DNA of 64,000 nt from Microbacterium sp. AB (GTDB lineage: Bacteria; Actinomycetota; Actinomycetes; Actinomycetales; Microbacteriaceae). The position numbers and the translations under genes are program-made. This document shows, piece after piece, positions 36,320 through 44,984 of the stretch; the first letter of the stretch is position 1, and each line of letters starts with the position of its first letter. The stretch covers positions 1,054,001 through 1,118,000 of the forward strand of contig NZ_CP118157.1 of NCBI RefSeq assembly GCF_032878875.1. Reading direction: 5' to 3'. Below the pieces are notes generated by a model that did not search any database, was not told the DNA's origin, and saw only the letters and a program-made list of their open reading frames with translations.

Positions 36320-38913
36320 TAGTCGTCGTCTCCGCTGTTGCTGCTGCCGCAGCTCCTCGCCTCGTAGTTCACACGGACGACGGTGTCGGCGTCGGCGACG
36401 GTGCCCGCCTCGGGATCCGTGCCCGTGGCCTTCCCGCTGCCCGCGTTGGACTTCTGCGAGCAGTCGCCGCGCTCGACGTTCGAGAATCCGGCGCCGGTGA
36501 TCGCGGAGAAAGCAGCCTGCACCGAGAGCCCTGTCACATCCGGGACCTCCGACCCCTCGCCGTTGCTCGGGTAGATCGTGACGACCGAGCCGCCGGCGGC
36601 CTGTCCGGCGCCGGGATCCTGTCGCTGGATGATTCCCTCCGGCTGGTCGCCGACGACGGAGTCTCCGACCGTGACGCTGAAGCCTGCGCTCTGCAGCGTG
36701 CTCGTCGCCTCGTCGACCGACATCCCCGTGACATCGGGCAGGTCGACGAGGACCCGGCGGATGAGGTTTCCATCCGGTTCAGGGAACGCCGCACCGGGGT
36801 AATGGATGTTCGCGGCCGCCTGGATGTCCCGCGCGATCGGATAGCGCAGCTGGTTGAGCGTCGTGCCGTTGTAGTACGTGCGCTCCAGTGCGACTTCTCT
36901 GTCGGAGTTGCCGACCCAGACGGCCGTCGTCGCCGCCGTCGACGACTCGATCATCATCGTCTGCTTGCTCTGGTGGGTACCGGTCTTGCCGATGAGATCC
37001 GTGCCGTCGTTCGGGTTCGCGTTGACACCCGTCCCCCCTGACGCCATGACTGTCTTGAGGGCGTATGCAGCCGTTGCGGCGACGTTGGAATCGACGACCG
37101 TCTCGCACTGTGGCTCGAAAGTCGTCTCGTTGCCGTTCGCGTCGATGTAGCGGTCGATCGCATGCGGTTCGCAGCGGATGCCGTTGTTCGCGATCGTCGC
37201 GTAGGCAGAGGCCATGGAGAGCGGGGCGATGTTCTTGTCGCCGAGGACGTTGTAGAGGAAATTGCTCTCCGTCACCGACCCGCCGCTTCCCAACGTGACG
37301 CCGAACCGTTCCGCGACGCGATTGATCTCGCAGACATCGAGTTGGGTCGCCATCGCAAGGTACCCGGAGTTGAGCGAGTCCCGGGTGAAGTTCGCAACCG
37401 TCCCTGTATACCCGCCGGCGTTTCCGTAGTTGCCGATCTTCTGTGTGTTCGGGATCGTGACACCGTCACAAGTCCCCTGGAAGACCCGGTTCACCCCATT
37501 GACGACCTCGTTCACCGATCGGCCGTTCTCCAGCCAGTCGATGAGCGTGAAGAGCTTGTACGTCGAACCCACTTCGAACCCGTTCGCAGAACCGTGGGCA
37601 CTGTCAGCCGCGTACACCAGGGAGGTATACCCCGGTTGCGTATCTGTGACGCTCGGGTCCTCGCTGAACTGCGTGTTCTGCGCCAACGCCAGGATGCGGC
37701 CGGTGCTGGGTTCGACGGTCACGGCCGCCGCGCCGAAGTCCATCCCGTCGATGTACGACGGAGTGTTCGCCGTCATCGTCGCCTCGGCGGGCATCTGGAT
37801 GTTGAAGTCCAGCGTCGTGTAGATCTTCAGACCGCCGCGCCGCAACGTGAGTGCGCGATCCTCGGCCGTCTCGCCGAACGCGGGGTCGGTGAGGATCGTC
37901 TGCTGCACGTACTTGCAGAAGTAGGCAGAGCCGCCCGCGGCACCGCACCCGGTCTCGCGGGGGTTGATGTTCGGCGCGATCTCCTCGGCCTTCGCCGAAT
38001 CGTGCTGTTCCTGCGTGATCTTGCCGTCGTCGAGCATCCGGTCGAGAACGTAGTCGCGACGCGTCTTGGTCGCCGAGTACCCATCTGCCTCGCCGTTGAC
38101 GAGGGCGCCATCCGCGTTGGTATAGGTGCCGTCGGGCAGATCGATGCGGTAGCGGTTCGGGTTCTGTACCATGCCCGCGAGCGTTGCCGCCTGGCTCAGG
38201 GTCAGATCAGCGGCGGTCGTGTTGAAGTAGTACTCGGACGCGGCCTCGATGCCGTAGGTCGACCCGCCGAAGTTCGCGATGTTCAGGTAGCCGATGAGGA
38301 TTTCGTCCTTCGAGTACTCCTGCTCGACCGAGATGGCATAGCGCATCTCCTGCAGCTTGCGCTCGTATCCCTCGACGCCCTCCGCTTCGATGGCGTCGTA
38401 GTAGCAGGCCTTCTGCTCGTCGGAGCCGTACTCGGCCTCCTGCTCGCACTTCTGGATGAGGACGTTCTTCACATACTGCTGGCTGATCGACGATCCGCCC
38501 TGCGTGCTGCCACCCTGGAAGTTGTTGAGCAGAGCGCGCGTCGTGCCGATGATGTCGATGCCGCCATGGCTGTAGTACCGCGGGTCCTCACTCGACAGGA
38601 GCGCGTCGTACAGCGTCTGCGAGACATCGTCGTAAGACACCGGGATGCGGTTCTGGTCGTAGAACGAGGTCAGCTCGAAGTCGTCGCCGTTCTCGTCGAG
38701 CGCGTAGATCGTCGTCGGCTGCATGGGGGTGTCGACCTCGAGGTACGACGGCAGCTCGTCGAACATCTTGATCGCGCTGGACGCGGCCGCTCCTGCGACG
38801 GCGACCGTGGGGGTGACGGTGGCGGTGACGAGCACGCCGGCGATGGCGCTCAGGCCAGCAAGGCCGAGGACACCGCCGAGGACACCGCTCGCAGTCCTTT
38901 TCGCTCCGGGCAT
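36319..38913 (-). CDS. Bifunctional class A penicillin-binding protein with two PASTA domains
   Basis: An 864-residue peptidoglycan synthase. One N-terminal membrane helix (residues about 10-45) precedes the GT51 transglycosylase with Glu109 in SSEDPRYYSHGG and GGSSISQQYVKN. The transpeptidase domain has Ser450 in GSTYKLF (SxxK), SLNSGY (SxN) and Lys643 in GKTGTHQS. Two PASTA domains (LPDVTGMSVDEAT and VPDVTGLSVQAAF) and an acidic tail close the protein. It polymerises and cross-links peptidoglycan outside the membrane. ATG 38913 lies seven bases after a TACCAT box, so the message is probably leaderless. Confidence 0.95.
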   Translation of the reverse strand: MPGAKRTASGVLGGVLGLAGLSAIAGVLVTATVTPTVAVAGAAASSAIKMFDELPSYLEVDTPMQPTTIYALDENGDDFELTSFYDQNRIPVSYDDVSQTLYDALLSSEDPRYYSHGGIDIIGTTRALLNNFQGGSTQGGSSISQQYVKNVLIQKCEQEAEYGSDEQKACYYDAIEAEGVEGYERKLQEMRYAISVEQEYSKDEILIGYLNIANFGGSTYGIEAASEYYFNTTAADLTLSQAATLAGMVQNPNRYRIDLPDGTYTNADGALVNGEADGYSATKTRRDYVLDRMLDDGKITQEQHDSAKAEEIAPNINPRETGCGAAGGSAYFCKYVQQTILTDPAFGETAEDRALTLRRGGLKIYTTLDFNIQMPAEATMTANTPSYIDGMDFGAAAVTVEPSTGRILALAQNTQFSEDPSVTDTQPGYTSLVYAADSAHGSANGFEVGSTYKLFTLIDWLENGRSVNEVVNGVNRVFQGTCDGVTIPNTQKIGNYGNAGGYTGTVANFTRDSLNSGYLAMATQLDVCEINRVAERFGVTLGSGGSVTESNFLYNVLGDKNIAPLSMASAYATIANNGIRCEPHAIDRYIDANGNETTFEPQCETVVDSNVAATAAYALKTVMASGGTGVNANPNDGTDLIGKTGTHQSKQTMMIESSTAATTAVWVGNSDREVALERTYYNGTTLNQLRYPIARDIQAAANIHYPGAAFPEPDGNLIRRVLVDLPDVTGMSVDEATSTLQSAGFSVTVGDSVVGDQPEGIIQRQDPGAGQAAGGSVVTIYPSNGEGSEVPDVTGLSVQAAFSAITGAGFSNVERGDCSQKSNAGSGKATGTDPEAGTVADADTVVRVNYEARSCGSSNSGDDD

Positions 38914-38920
38914 AGGCTTG

Positions 38921-38926
38921 ATGGTA
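38921..38926 (-). promoter_or_regulatory. -10 box of the penicillin-binding protein operon
   Basis: On the minus strand TACCAT ends seven bases before ATG 38913, with no ribosome site between. Confidence 0.45.
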
Positions 38927-39011
38927 AGGGAGTTCCCTGAACATCCCGCCCTCGACGGCCGAGTCGGACCGCATTCTCAGCGCCGTCCCCCGTACGAACG
39001 ACAGGAGTTCC

Positions 39012-39236
39012 ATGACCACGTGGGAGTACCTCACCACGCCGCTTCTCATCCACAACACCGCGGCCATCCTCAACAACTGGGGCAAGCAGGGATGGGAGCT
39101 CGTGCAGATCGTGCAGGGGCCGGAGGGCGGCCTCGTCGCCTATCTGAAGCGGCCCGTGGCCGATGCCGCCCCGGCGAACGCGGGCCTCGGAGCCGCGGCC
39201 CAGGCCGCGAAGCAGTTCGAGGGAGAAGCGCAGTGA
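39012..39236 (+). CDS. DUF4177-type small protein
   Basis: A 74-residue protein with WEYLTTPLLIHNTAAILNNW followed by GKQGWELVQIV, the short beta-rich motif of DUF4177, and an Ala-rich tail. Its function is unknown. AGGAG lies six bases before ATG 39012. Its stop overlaps the start of the RidA gene by four bases, so the two are coexpressed. Divergent from the penicillin-binding protein operon. Confidence 0.85.
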   Translation: MTTWEYLTTPLLIHNTAAILNNWGKQGWELVQIVQGPEGGLVAYLKRPVADAAPANAGLGAAAQAAKQFEGEAQ

Positions 39237-39700
39237 CCGTCTCCGCACGTCTCGCCGAGCTCGGCATCGAGCTCCCCGCCGTGGCGGCGCCCGTCGCGGC
39301 GTACATCCCCGCCAAGGCCCATGGAGACGTCGTGCAGACCTCCGGTCAGCTTCCCTTCGTCGCAGGTGCCCTGCCGCAGACCGGCAAGGTCGGCGACGGG
39401 CACGGACTCGTCCCGGCGGAGGACGCGAAGGAGCTCGCCCGCACGAGCGCGCTCAACGCCCTCGCCGCGGCGGCGGACGCCGTCGGCGGCGTCGACCGGA
39501 TCACGGGCGTCCTGAAGGTGACCGGCTTCGTCGCATCCGCGCCCGGCTTCACCGGCCAGCCCGGCGTCATCAACGGCACGAGCGAGGTGCTCGGCGAGAT
39601 CTTCGGCGAGGCCGGCCGTCATTCCCGCTCAGCCGTGGGCGTCGCCGAGCTGCCCCTGGATGCACCCGTCGAGGTCGAGGTCGCGTTCCTCTTCGCGTAG
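39233..39700 (+). CDS. RidA-family protein
   Basis: A 155-residue YjgF/YER057c/UK114-family protein: HGDVVQTSGQLPFVAG near the N-terminus, LNALAAAADAVGGVDRITGV in the middle, and the C-terminal GRHSRSAVGVAELPLDAPVEVE. The Arg of GRHSRSA corresponds to the conserved substrate-binding Arg region of RidA enzymes, which hydrolyse reactive enamine/imine intermediates. It belongs to the longer subgroup rather than canonical RidA, so activity is uncertain. GTG 39233 overlaps the upstream stop. Confidence 0.85.
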   Translation: MTVSARLAELGIELPAVAAPVAAYIPAKAHGDVVQTSGQLPFVAGALPQTGKVGDGHGLVPAEDAKELARTSALNALAAAADAVGGVDRITGVLKVTGFVASAPGFTGQPGVINGTSEVLGEIFGEAGRHSRSAVGVAELPLDAPVEVEVAFLFA

Positions 39701-39713
39701 CGCGTCGAGCACG

Positions 39714-39753
39714 CGCGTCGGGCCGAACCCTTCCACGGGTTCGTCCCGACGCG
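39714..39753 (+). terminator. Terminator after the RidA-family gene
   Basis: CGCGTCGGG and CCCGACGCG, plus inner CGAACCC and GGGTTCG, form a 16-bp stem with one mismatch and a six-base loop, followed by TTTG. It lies 13 bases after the RidA stop. Confidence 0.8.
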
Positions 39754-39754
39754 T

Positions 39755-39810
39755 TTGTGGACGGAAAACGCCGCTTTCCCCTCTCGGTAAACGGCGTTTT
39801 CCACCCACAA
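39755..39810. terminator. Second palindrome between convergent RidA and acs genes
   Basis: GGAAAACGCCG (39763-39773) pairs with CGGCGTTTTCC (39792-39802), extended by TTGTGG and CCACAA across a two-base mismatch. The TTTT in the right arm and AAAA in the left make it usable as a terminator in either direction. It is 20 bases from the acs stop on the opposite strand and probably ends acs. Confidence 0.7.
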
Positions 39811-39830
39811 GCGTGGGCTGATCGTTCCCG

Positions 39831-41798
39831 TCACCGCACCTGCGCCGAGATGACGCTCATCACCGCCGTGTCGGCGAGAGTCGTCGTGTCGCCGACCTCG
39901 CGGCCCTCGGCGACGTCGCGCAGCAGGCGGCGCATGATCTTGCCCGACCGGGTCTTCGGCAGCTCGCCGACGATGTACACGTCGCGCGGGCGGGCGATGG
40001 GCCCGATCTGCTCGCTCACCCACGCGCGCAGCTGCTGGGCGAGGCCGTCCGGCCCGTGCAGCTTCAGGTAGCTCTCCTTGAGGATGACGAAGGCGACCAC
40101 CGCCTGGCCGGTCGTCTCGTCCGACGCCCCGACGACGGCGGCCTCGGCCGTCGCCTCGTGCGCGACGAGCGCCGACTCGATCTCGGCCGTCGACAGCCGG
40201 TGGCCCGAGATGTTCATGACGTCGTCGACCCGGCCGAGCAGCCAGATGTCGCCGTCCTCGTCGAGGCGTGCGCCATCCCCCGCGAAGTAGTGGCCCTGAT
40301 CGGCGAACCTGTCCCAGTACGTCTCCCTGTACCGCTCGGGATCGCCCCAGATGCCGCGCAGCATGCTCGGCCACGGCTCGGTGACGACGAGCAGCCCTCC
40401 GTTGCCGTGCCCGACGTGCCGGGCCTTCTCGTCGACGACGTCGAGCGAGATCCCCGGCAGCGCCACCTGCGCCGATCCCGGCTTGGTCTCCGTGACGCCC
40501 GGGAGCGCGGAGACCATGATCGCGCCCGTCTCGGTCTGCCACCACGTGTCGACGATCGGGGTGCGGCCGGCGCCGATGATCTCGCGGTACCAGATCCAGG
40601 CCTCGGGGTTGATGGGCTCGCCCACCGACCCGAGCACGCGCAGGCTCGACAGATCGCGCCGCTGGGGGATCTGGCGGCCCTGCTTCATGAACCCGCGGAT
40701 GGCGGTGGGTGCGGTGTAGAAGATCGTCACGCCGTACTTCTCGATGACCTCCCACCAGCGTCCCGGCTGGGGGAACTCGGGCGTTCCCTCGTAGAGCACC
40801 TGCGTGGCGCCGTTCGCGAGCGGTGCGTAGGCGACGTAGGTGTGGCCGGTTATCCAGCCGATGTCGGCCGTGCACCAGTACACGTCGCTCTCGGGGTGCA
40901 GGTCGAAGACGTTGCGGTGCGTGAACGCGGCCTGCGTGAGATATCCGCCGGAGGTGTGGAGGATGCCCTTCGGCTTTCCCGTCGTCCCCGACGTGTAGAG
41001 GATGAACAGCGGGTTCTCGGCGGGGAACGCCTGCGCGGTGTGCTCCGCGGACGCCGCGGGCACGACGTCGTGCCACCACAGGTCGCGGCCCTCCGTCCAG
41101 GCGACCTCGTTCTCGCCGCGGCGGACGACGAGCACGTGCTCGACCGTGAGCTGCTCGCCGTCGCCCCGGTCGGCGAGCGCCTGGTCGACGGCCGGCTTGA
41201 GCGGCGAGACCTTGCCCTTGCGATAGCCGCCGTCGGCGGTGATGACGAGCTTCGCGCCGGCGTCGTCGATGCGCGAGCGCAGGCTGTCGGCGCTGAACCC
41301 GCCGAAGACGACGGAGTGGATGGCGCCGATGCGCGCGACGGCGAGCATCGAGGCGATCGCCTCGGGGATCATCGGCAGGTAGACGGCGACGCGGTCCCCT
41401 GCCTCGATGCCGAGGCCCGTGAGCACGTTGGCGAGGCGCTTGACCTCCTCCGTGAGCTCGGCATACGTGACCCGGCGGCTGTCTCCCGGCTCGCCCTCCC
41501 ACAGGAGCGCGACGCGGTCGCCGTTGCCCGCCTCGACGTGACGGTCGAGGCAGTTGTAGGCGACGTTGAGCTCGCCGTCGGCGAACCACTTCGCGAACGG
41601 CGGCGTCGACCAGTCGAGCACCTCGGTGAACGGCTTCTCCCAGTGCAGCAGGGTTCGCGACTGCTCGGCCCAGAAGCCCTCGCGATCGGCTTCGGCCTGC
41701 TCGTACAGCTCGGCCGTGGCGACGGCGGAGGCGGCGAACTCCTCCGAGGGGGCGAAACGACGTGTCTCGTTGAGCAGGTGATCGATCTGACTGGACAT
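39831..41798 (-). CDS. acs: Acetyl-CoA synthetase
   Basis: A 655-residue ACS. It has the AMP-binding motif LYTSGTTGKPKGILHT, DIGWITGHTYVAYAPL, TWWQTETGA, YFAGDGARLDEDGDIWLLGR, and the C-terminal RSGKIMRR with the Lys that is regulated by acetylation in the family. It activates acetate to acetyl-CoA via acetyl-AMP, the high-affinity partner of the AckA-Pta route encoded at 6.8-10.1 kb. ATG 41798 is preceded by AAGGAG. Confidence 0.97.
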   Translation of the reverse strand: MSSQIDHLLNETRRFAPSEEFAASAVATAELYEQAEADREGFWAEQSRTLLHWEKPFTEVLDWSTPPFAKWFADGELNVAYNCLDRHVEAGNGDRVALLWEGEPGDSRRVTYAELTEEVKRLANVLTGLGIEAGDRVAVYLPMIPEAIASMLAVARIGAIHSVVFGGFSADSLRSRIDDAGAKLVITADGGYRKGKVSPLKPAVDQALADRGDGEQLTVEHVLVVRRGENEVAWTEGRDLWWHDVVPAASAEHTAQAFPAENPLFILYTSGTTGKPKGILHTSGGYLTQAAFTHRNVFDLHPESDVYWCTADIGWITGHTYVAYAPLANGATQVLYEGTPEFPQPGRWWEVIEKYGVTIFYTAPTAIRGFMKQGRQIPQRRDLSSLRVLGSVGEPINPEAWIWYREIIGAGRTPIVDTWWQTETGAIMVSALPGVTETKPGSAQVALPGISLDVVDEKARHVGHGNGGLLVVTEPWPSMLRGIWGDPERYRETYWDRFADQGHYFAGDGARLDEDGDIWLLGRVDDVMNISGHRLSTAEIESALVAHEATAEAAVVGASDETTGQAVVAFVILKESYLKLHGPDGLAQQLRAWVSEQIGPIARPRDVYIVGELPKTRSGKIMRRLLRDVAEGREVGDTTTLADTAVMSVISAQVR

Positions 41799-41998
41799 TC
41801 GATCGCTCCTTCGCGTGCGGGTCCTGGCCGCCGCGGCGTTGCGGCGACGTGAGACGACGCTACGCCCGCGCGAGGAGAAGCGGATACCGCCGAAAGTCGG
41901 GGGTGTCACGGAGCGTCACGTCGCGTCCCCAGGCGGCGTGTCGGCGTCTTGTTCTCCACGGATGGCCTCCGCGCGCCCCCTGAGGAGCGCGCGCTTCG

Positions 41999-42004
41999 TA
42001 GCGT
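41999..42004 (+). promoter_or_regulatory. -10 box of the Tad locus (leaderless start)
   Basis: TAGCGT ends six bases before ATG 42011, without a ribosome site. It would start transcription of the whole Tad operon at the tadA start codon. The 200-bp divergent region to acs shows nothing else that I can support. Confidence 0.45.
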
Positions 42005-42010
42005 CGAAGC

Positions 42011-43033
42011 ATGGCTGTCCCCTTCATCGTCCAGCCGCGCGGAAACCCCCGCCGCGCGGGCGAGGGCGATACGCGCGCGGAGCGCGGGGAGGCCATGACG
42101 GCGCGGGCGGACCTGGGGCCGCTCGCGCCGTACCTCTCCGACGACGCGGTGACCGACGTGTTCGTGAACGGCACGTCGGGGCTCTTCGTCGACCGCGGCT
42201 CCGGACCCGAGCACGATCCGACGTGGCGTGCGTCGGAGCGGGAGGTGCGCGACATCGCCACGGCGCTCATCGCCCGCGGCGGGCGGCACATCGACGACGC
42301 GACCCCGTGCGTCGACGTGCGGCTGGCCGGCGGCGTGCGCATCCACGCGGTGCTGCCGCCCGTTGCCACGAGCGGGACGTCTCTCTCCATCCGCGTTCCG
42401 CGCCTCGCGCGTGCGAACCTCGACGACCTCTGCCGCGGCGGCGCGTTCGACGAGGGCGTGCGCGCCTGGCTCACGCGCGTCGTGCTGGCACGCGAGAACG
42501 TGCTGGTGACCGGCGCCGCGGGCACGGGGAAGACGACTCTGCTCGCCGCGATGCTCGCGCACACGCCGGAGAACGAGCGGATCGTCACGATCGAGGACGT
42601 CGCCGAGCTGCGCATCGCCCATCCGCATCACGTGTCGCTCGAGGCGCGTCAGCCGAACCTGGAGGGCGCGGGCGCGATCGGCCTCGCGCGCCTCGTCCGC
42701 GAGTCGCTGCGCATGCGACCCGACCGCATCGTGGTGGGGGAGTGCCGGGGCGAGGAGGTGCGCGAGCTGCTCACGGCTCTCAACACGGGCCACGACGGCG
42801 GTGCGGGAACCCTGCACGCCTCGGGCCTCGACGACGTGCCCGCCCGTCTCGAGGCGCTCGGCGCGCTCGCGGGGATGGACGATCACGCCGTCGCCCGTCA
42901 GGTCACGAGCGCGATCGGCTTCGTGCTGCACCTCGAGCGCGACAGGACGGGGCGCCGCAGGCTGGCGCGCGTGGGGCGCTTCACGGATGCCGGGGGTCGC
43001 CTCGGCATCACGGAGGCGACGCCGTGGGAATGA
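42011..43033 (+). CDS. TadA/CpaF-type pilus assembly ATPase
   Basis: A 340-residue secretion ATPase. Motifs in order: the N-terminal domain DAVTDVFVNG and VDVRLAGGVRIHAVLPPVA, Walker A GAAGTGKTT with Lys174, Asp box VTIEDVAELRI, Walker B-like RPDRIVVGECRGEEV and the His box LNTGHDGGAGTLHA. It powers assembly of Flp/Tad pili from the cytoplasm. It is the first gene of a tight operon with a TadBC fusion, a small pilin and two TadE/F-like proteins. Confidence 0.92.
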   Translation: MAVPFIVQPRGNPRRAGEGDTRAERGEAMTARADLGPLAPYLSDDAVTDVFVNGTSGLFVDRGSGPEHDPTWRASEREVRDIATALIARGGRHIDDATPCVDVRLAGGVRIHAVLPPVATSGTSLSIRVPRLARANLDDLCRGGAFDEGVRAWLTRVVLARENVLVTGAAGTGKTTLLAAMLAHTPENERIVTIEDVAELRIAHPHHVSLEARQPNLEGAGAIGLARLVRESLRMRPDRIVVGECRGEEVRELLTALNTGHDGGAGTLHASGLDDVPARLEALGALAGMDDHAVARQVTSAIGFVLHLERDRTGRRRLARVGRFTDAGGRLGITEATPWE

Positions 43034-43968
43034 GGTCTTCGGGGCGCCAGGGGCGGGCGGCGGCCGTCGCCGAGACGGTCCTGCGGCTCGCGGTGCTGCT
43101 GCAGGCGGGCGCCGCGCCTGCGGCGGCGTGGCGGCATCTGGGCGAGTCGGGCGATGCGGACGCCGCTGCGGTCTTCGCGCGTTCGGCGGAGGGCGCGCCG
43201 CTCGTCGAGGCGATCGAGGCCCAGGGCGCGAGCGCCCGGCGCCGGAACGACCCCGAGGCGGCCCGGCTCGCGAGCGCCTGGCGCGACGTCGCCGCGGCCT
43301 GGGAGGTGTCGACCGCCGTGGGCGCGCCGCTCGCCGACAGCCTGCGCGGGATGTCGCACGCGCTGCGCGACGCGCACGAGAGCGGAGACGACGTCCGGGT
43401 CGCGCTCGCCGAGCCGACGGGGACGGCTCGGCTGATGGGATGGCTTCCCCTGTTCGGGCTCCTCATCGGCGGGGCGCTGGGCTTCGACACGGTCTCGGTC
43501 CTCTTCGCCGATCCCTTCGGGCTCGCCTGTCTCGGCGCGGGGGTCGCGCTCCTCGTCACCGCCCGCGTGTGGACGGGACGGCTCGTGCGCGCTGCGCAGC
43601 CGCCGCCGAGCACCCCCGGGATGACGGCGGAGCTCATGGCGATCGCGCTCGCGGGCGGCGTCTCGATCGATCGCGCGCTGGGCCTCGTGCACGAGGCGCC
43701 CGGCGGACCGCGCGACACCGAGGACGTCGATCAGGTGCTGGCGCTGTCCCGGGCCGCGGGCGTCCCCGCCGTCGAGCTGCTGCGCGCCTCCGCCGCGCAC
43801 GAGCGTCACGACGCCCGCACGAGCGGGCGCATGCGGGCCGCACGCCTGGGCGCGCGGATCCTGCTGCCGCTCGGCGTCTGCACGCTGCCCGCGTTCCTCT
43901 GCCTCGGCGTGGCGCCCATGATGCTCAGCGTCATCACGGCCACGCCGCTGCCGGTCCTCGCCGAGTGA
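43024..43968 (+). CDS. Fused TadB-TadC type II secretion F-domain protein
   Basis: A 314-residue membrane protein that joins two modules usually made by separate genes. The N-terminal part (VLRLAVLLQAGAAPAAAW ... then ARLMGWLPLFGLLIGGALGF) matches the soluble domain and first helices of actinobacterial TadB. The C-terminal part (MTAELMAIALAGGVSIDRAL ... then ARILLPLGVCTLPAFLCLGV) matches TadC. It should form the membrane platform of the pilus machine. GTG 43024 has GGAGG seven bases upstream; ATG 43030, overlapping the tadA stop, is the alternative. Confidence 0.82.
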   Translation: MGMRSSGRQGRAAAVAETVLRLAVLLQAGAAPAAAWRHLGESGDADAAAVFARSAEGAPLVEAIEAQGASARRRNDPEAARLASAWRDVAAAWEVSTAVGAPLADSLRGMSHALRDAHESGDDVRVALAEPTGTARLMGWLPLFGLLIGGALGFDTVSVLFADPFGLACLGAGVALLVTARVWTGRLVRAAQPPPSTPGMTAELMAIALAGGVSIDRALGLVHEAPGGPRDTEDVDQVLALSRAAGVPAVELLRASAAHERHDARTSGRMRAARLGARILLPLGVCTLPAFLCLGVAPMMLSVITATPLPVLAE

Positions 43969-44024
43969 GGCGCCGACCGTCCGACCCCGGGAGAACCGAG
44001 AACACCGAGAGAAAGAAGGAGCAC

Positions 44025-44219
44025 ATGTCCCCATCCCCACGCCCCTCCGCGCGGCTCGCCGAGCTGCTCGAGGACGACACGGGCGCGTCCACCGCCGAGT
44101 ATGCGATCGTCACGATGGCAGCGGTCGCGTTCGCCGGGCTGCTGGTCATGATCATGCGTTCGGGTGAGGTGCAGCAGATCCTCACCGATCTCGTGCGCCG
44201 CGCGCTGACGGTGCCGTGA
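44025..44219 (+). CDS. Flp-like pilin (DUF4244)
   Basis: A 64-residue protein with TGASTAEYAIVTMAAVAFAG (residues about 21-40), a Flp/DUF4244 signature with the conserved Glu-Tyr and a hydrophobic helix. Such small proteins are the likely pilin subunits of actinobacterial Tad systems, though a prepilin peptidase gene is not in this locus. AAGGAG is four bases before ATG 44025. It overlaps the following TadE-like gene. Confidence 0.85.
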   Translation: MSPSPRPSARLAELLEDDTGASTAEYAIVTMAAVAFAGLLVMIMRSGEVQQILTDLVRRALTVP

Positions 44220-44593
44220 TGGCCGGGGCGGCGCGACGGCCGGGATCGCCGCGACGGCGTCCTGACGACGTCCGCGACGAACGCGGCTCCGTCGCCGCGG
44301 AGCTCGCCGTCGCGCTGCCCGCTGTCGTCCTCGTCGCGGCTCTCGGGATCGCGGGTCTCGGCGCCGCGTCCCGGCAGGTGCAGCTCCAGGACGCCGCGGC
44401 CGATGCGGCCCGGCTCGTCGCCCGTGGCGAGGACGAGGGACGCGCGGCCGCCGTGGTGGCGGACGCGGGCGGACGGCTCGCCATCGCGCACCGGGGCGAC
44501 CTCGTGTGCGCGACGGCGTCGGGCGAGGCCGCGATCGGCTCGATCTCGATGCCGCTGGAGGCCGTGAGCTGCGCGCTCGCGGGAGGGCTCTGA
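44219..44593 (+). CDS. TadE-like pseudopilin
   Basis: A 124-residue protein with a basic N-terminus, then RGSVAAELAVALPAVVLVAA (about residues 22-42), a type IV pilin-like helix with the conserved Glu, and an extracytoplasmic domain containing AADAARLVARGED. It matches TadE family minor pseudopilins. ATG 44219 overlaps the previous stop (TGATG); GTG 44216 is equally possible. The next gene overlaps in the same way. Confidence 0.8.
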   Translation: MAGAARRPGSPRRRPDDVRDERGSVAAELAVALPAVVLVAALGIAGLGAASRQVQLQDAAADAARLVARGEDEGRAAAVVADAGGRLAIAHRGDLVCATASGEAAIGSISMPLEAVSCALAGGL

Positions 44594-44913
44594 TGGCGGG
44601 ATCGGCGATCGCGGCGGGAGTCGTGGCGGCCGCCGCCGTGCTCGTCGTGGGGCTCGCCGCGGCCGGGGGAGCGGCTGCGGAGAGCCAGCGGGTCGCGAGC
44701 GTGGCCGACGCGGCGGCGCTGGCCGCGGCCGATGCCGTGAGCGGTGCGGTCGTCGGCGACCCGTGCGTCCTCGCCGATGAGGTGGCCGCCGCGGGCGGGG
44801 TGTCAGTGGAGTCCTGTATCGTCGAGGGACTCATCGCAACCGTCTCGGTGCATTCCGAATACGGCGGTCTCCCGGTGGCGGCCGCTGCCCGAGCGGGCCC
44901 GCCCCCGCGCTGA
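44593..44913 (+). CDS. TadF/Rv3654c-like pilus-associated protein
   Basis: A 106-residue protein with an N-terminal hydrophobic helix (AIAAGVVAAAAVLVVGLAAA) followed by QRVASVADAAALAAADAV, the pattern of Rv3654c/TadF-like proteins encoded at the end of actinobacterial Tad loci. Two Cys (in DPCVLAD and ESCIVEG) could form a disulfide outside the cell. ATG 44593 overlaps the TadE stop. It ends the operon, 72 bp before topA. Confidence 0.75.
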   Translation: MAGSAIAAGVVAAAAVLVVGLAAAGGAAAESQRVASVADAAALAAADAVSGAVVGDPCVLADEVAAAGGVSVESCIVEGLIATVSVHSEYGGLPVAAAARAGPPPR

Positions 44914-44955
44914 ACCCGATGCCCCGTTCCCGGGGACCGGTCGGTGCGCGATGTG

Positions 44956-44961
44956 TATGGT
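44956..44961 (+). promoter_or_regulatory. -10 box of topA
   Basis: TATGGT lies 24 bases before the TTG start; the predicted leader contains GAGGAAAGGA as ribosome site. Confidence 0.45.
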
Positions 44962-44984
44962 GTGCTTCGAGGAAAGGACGCCCC

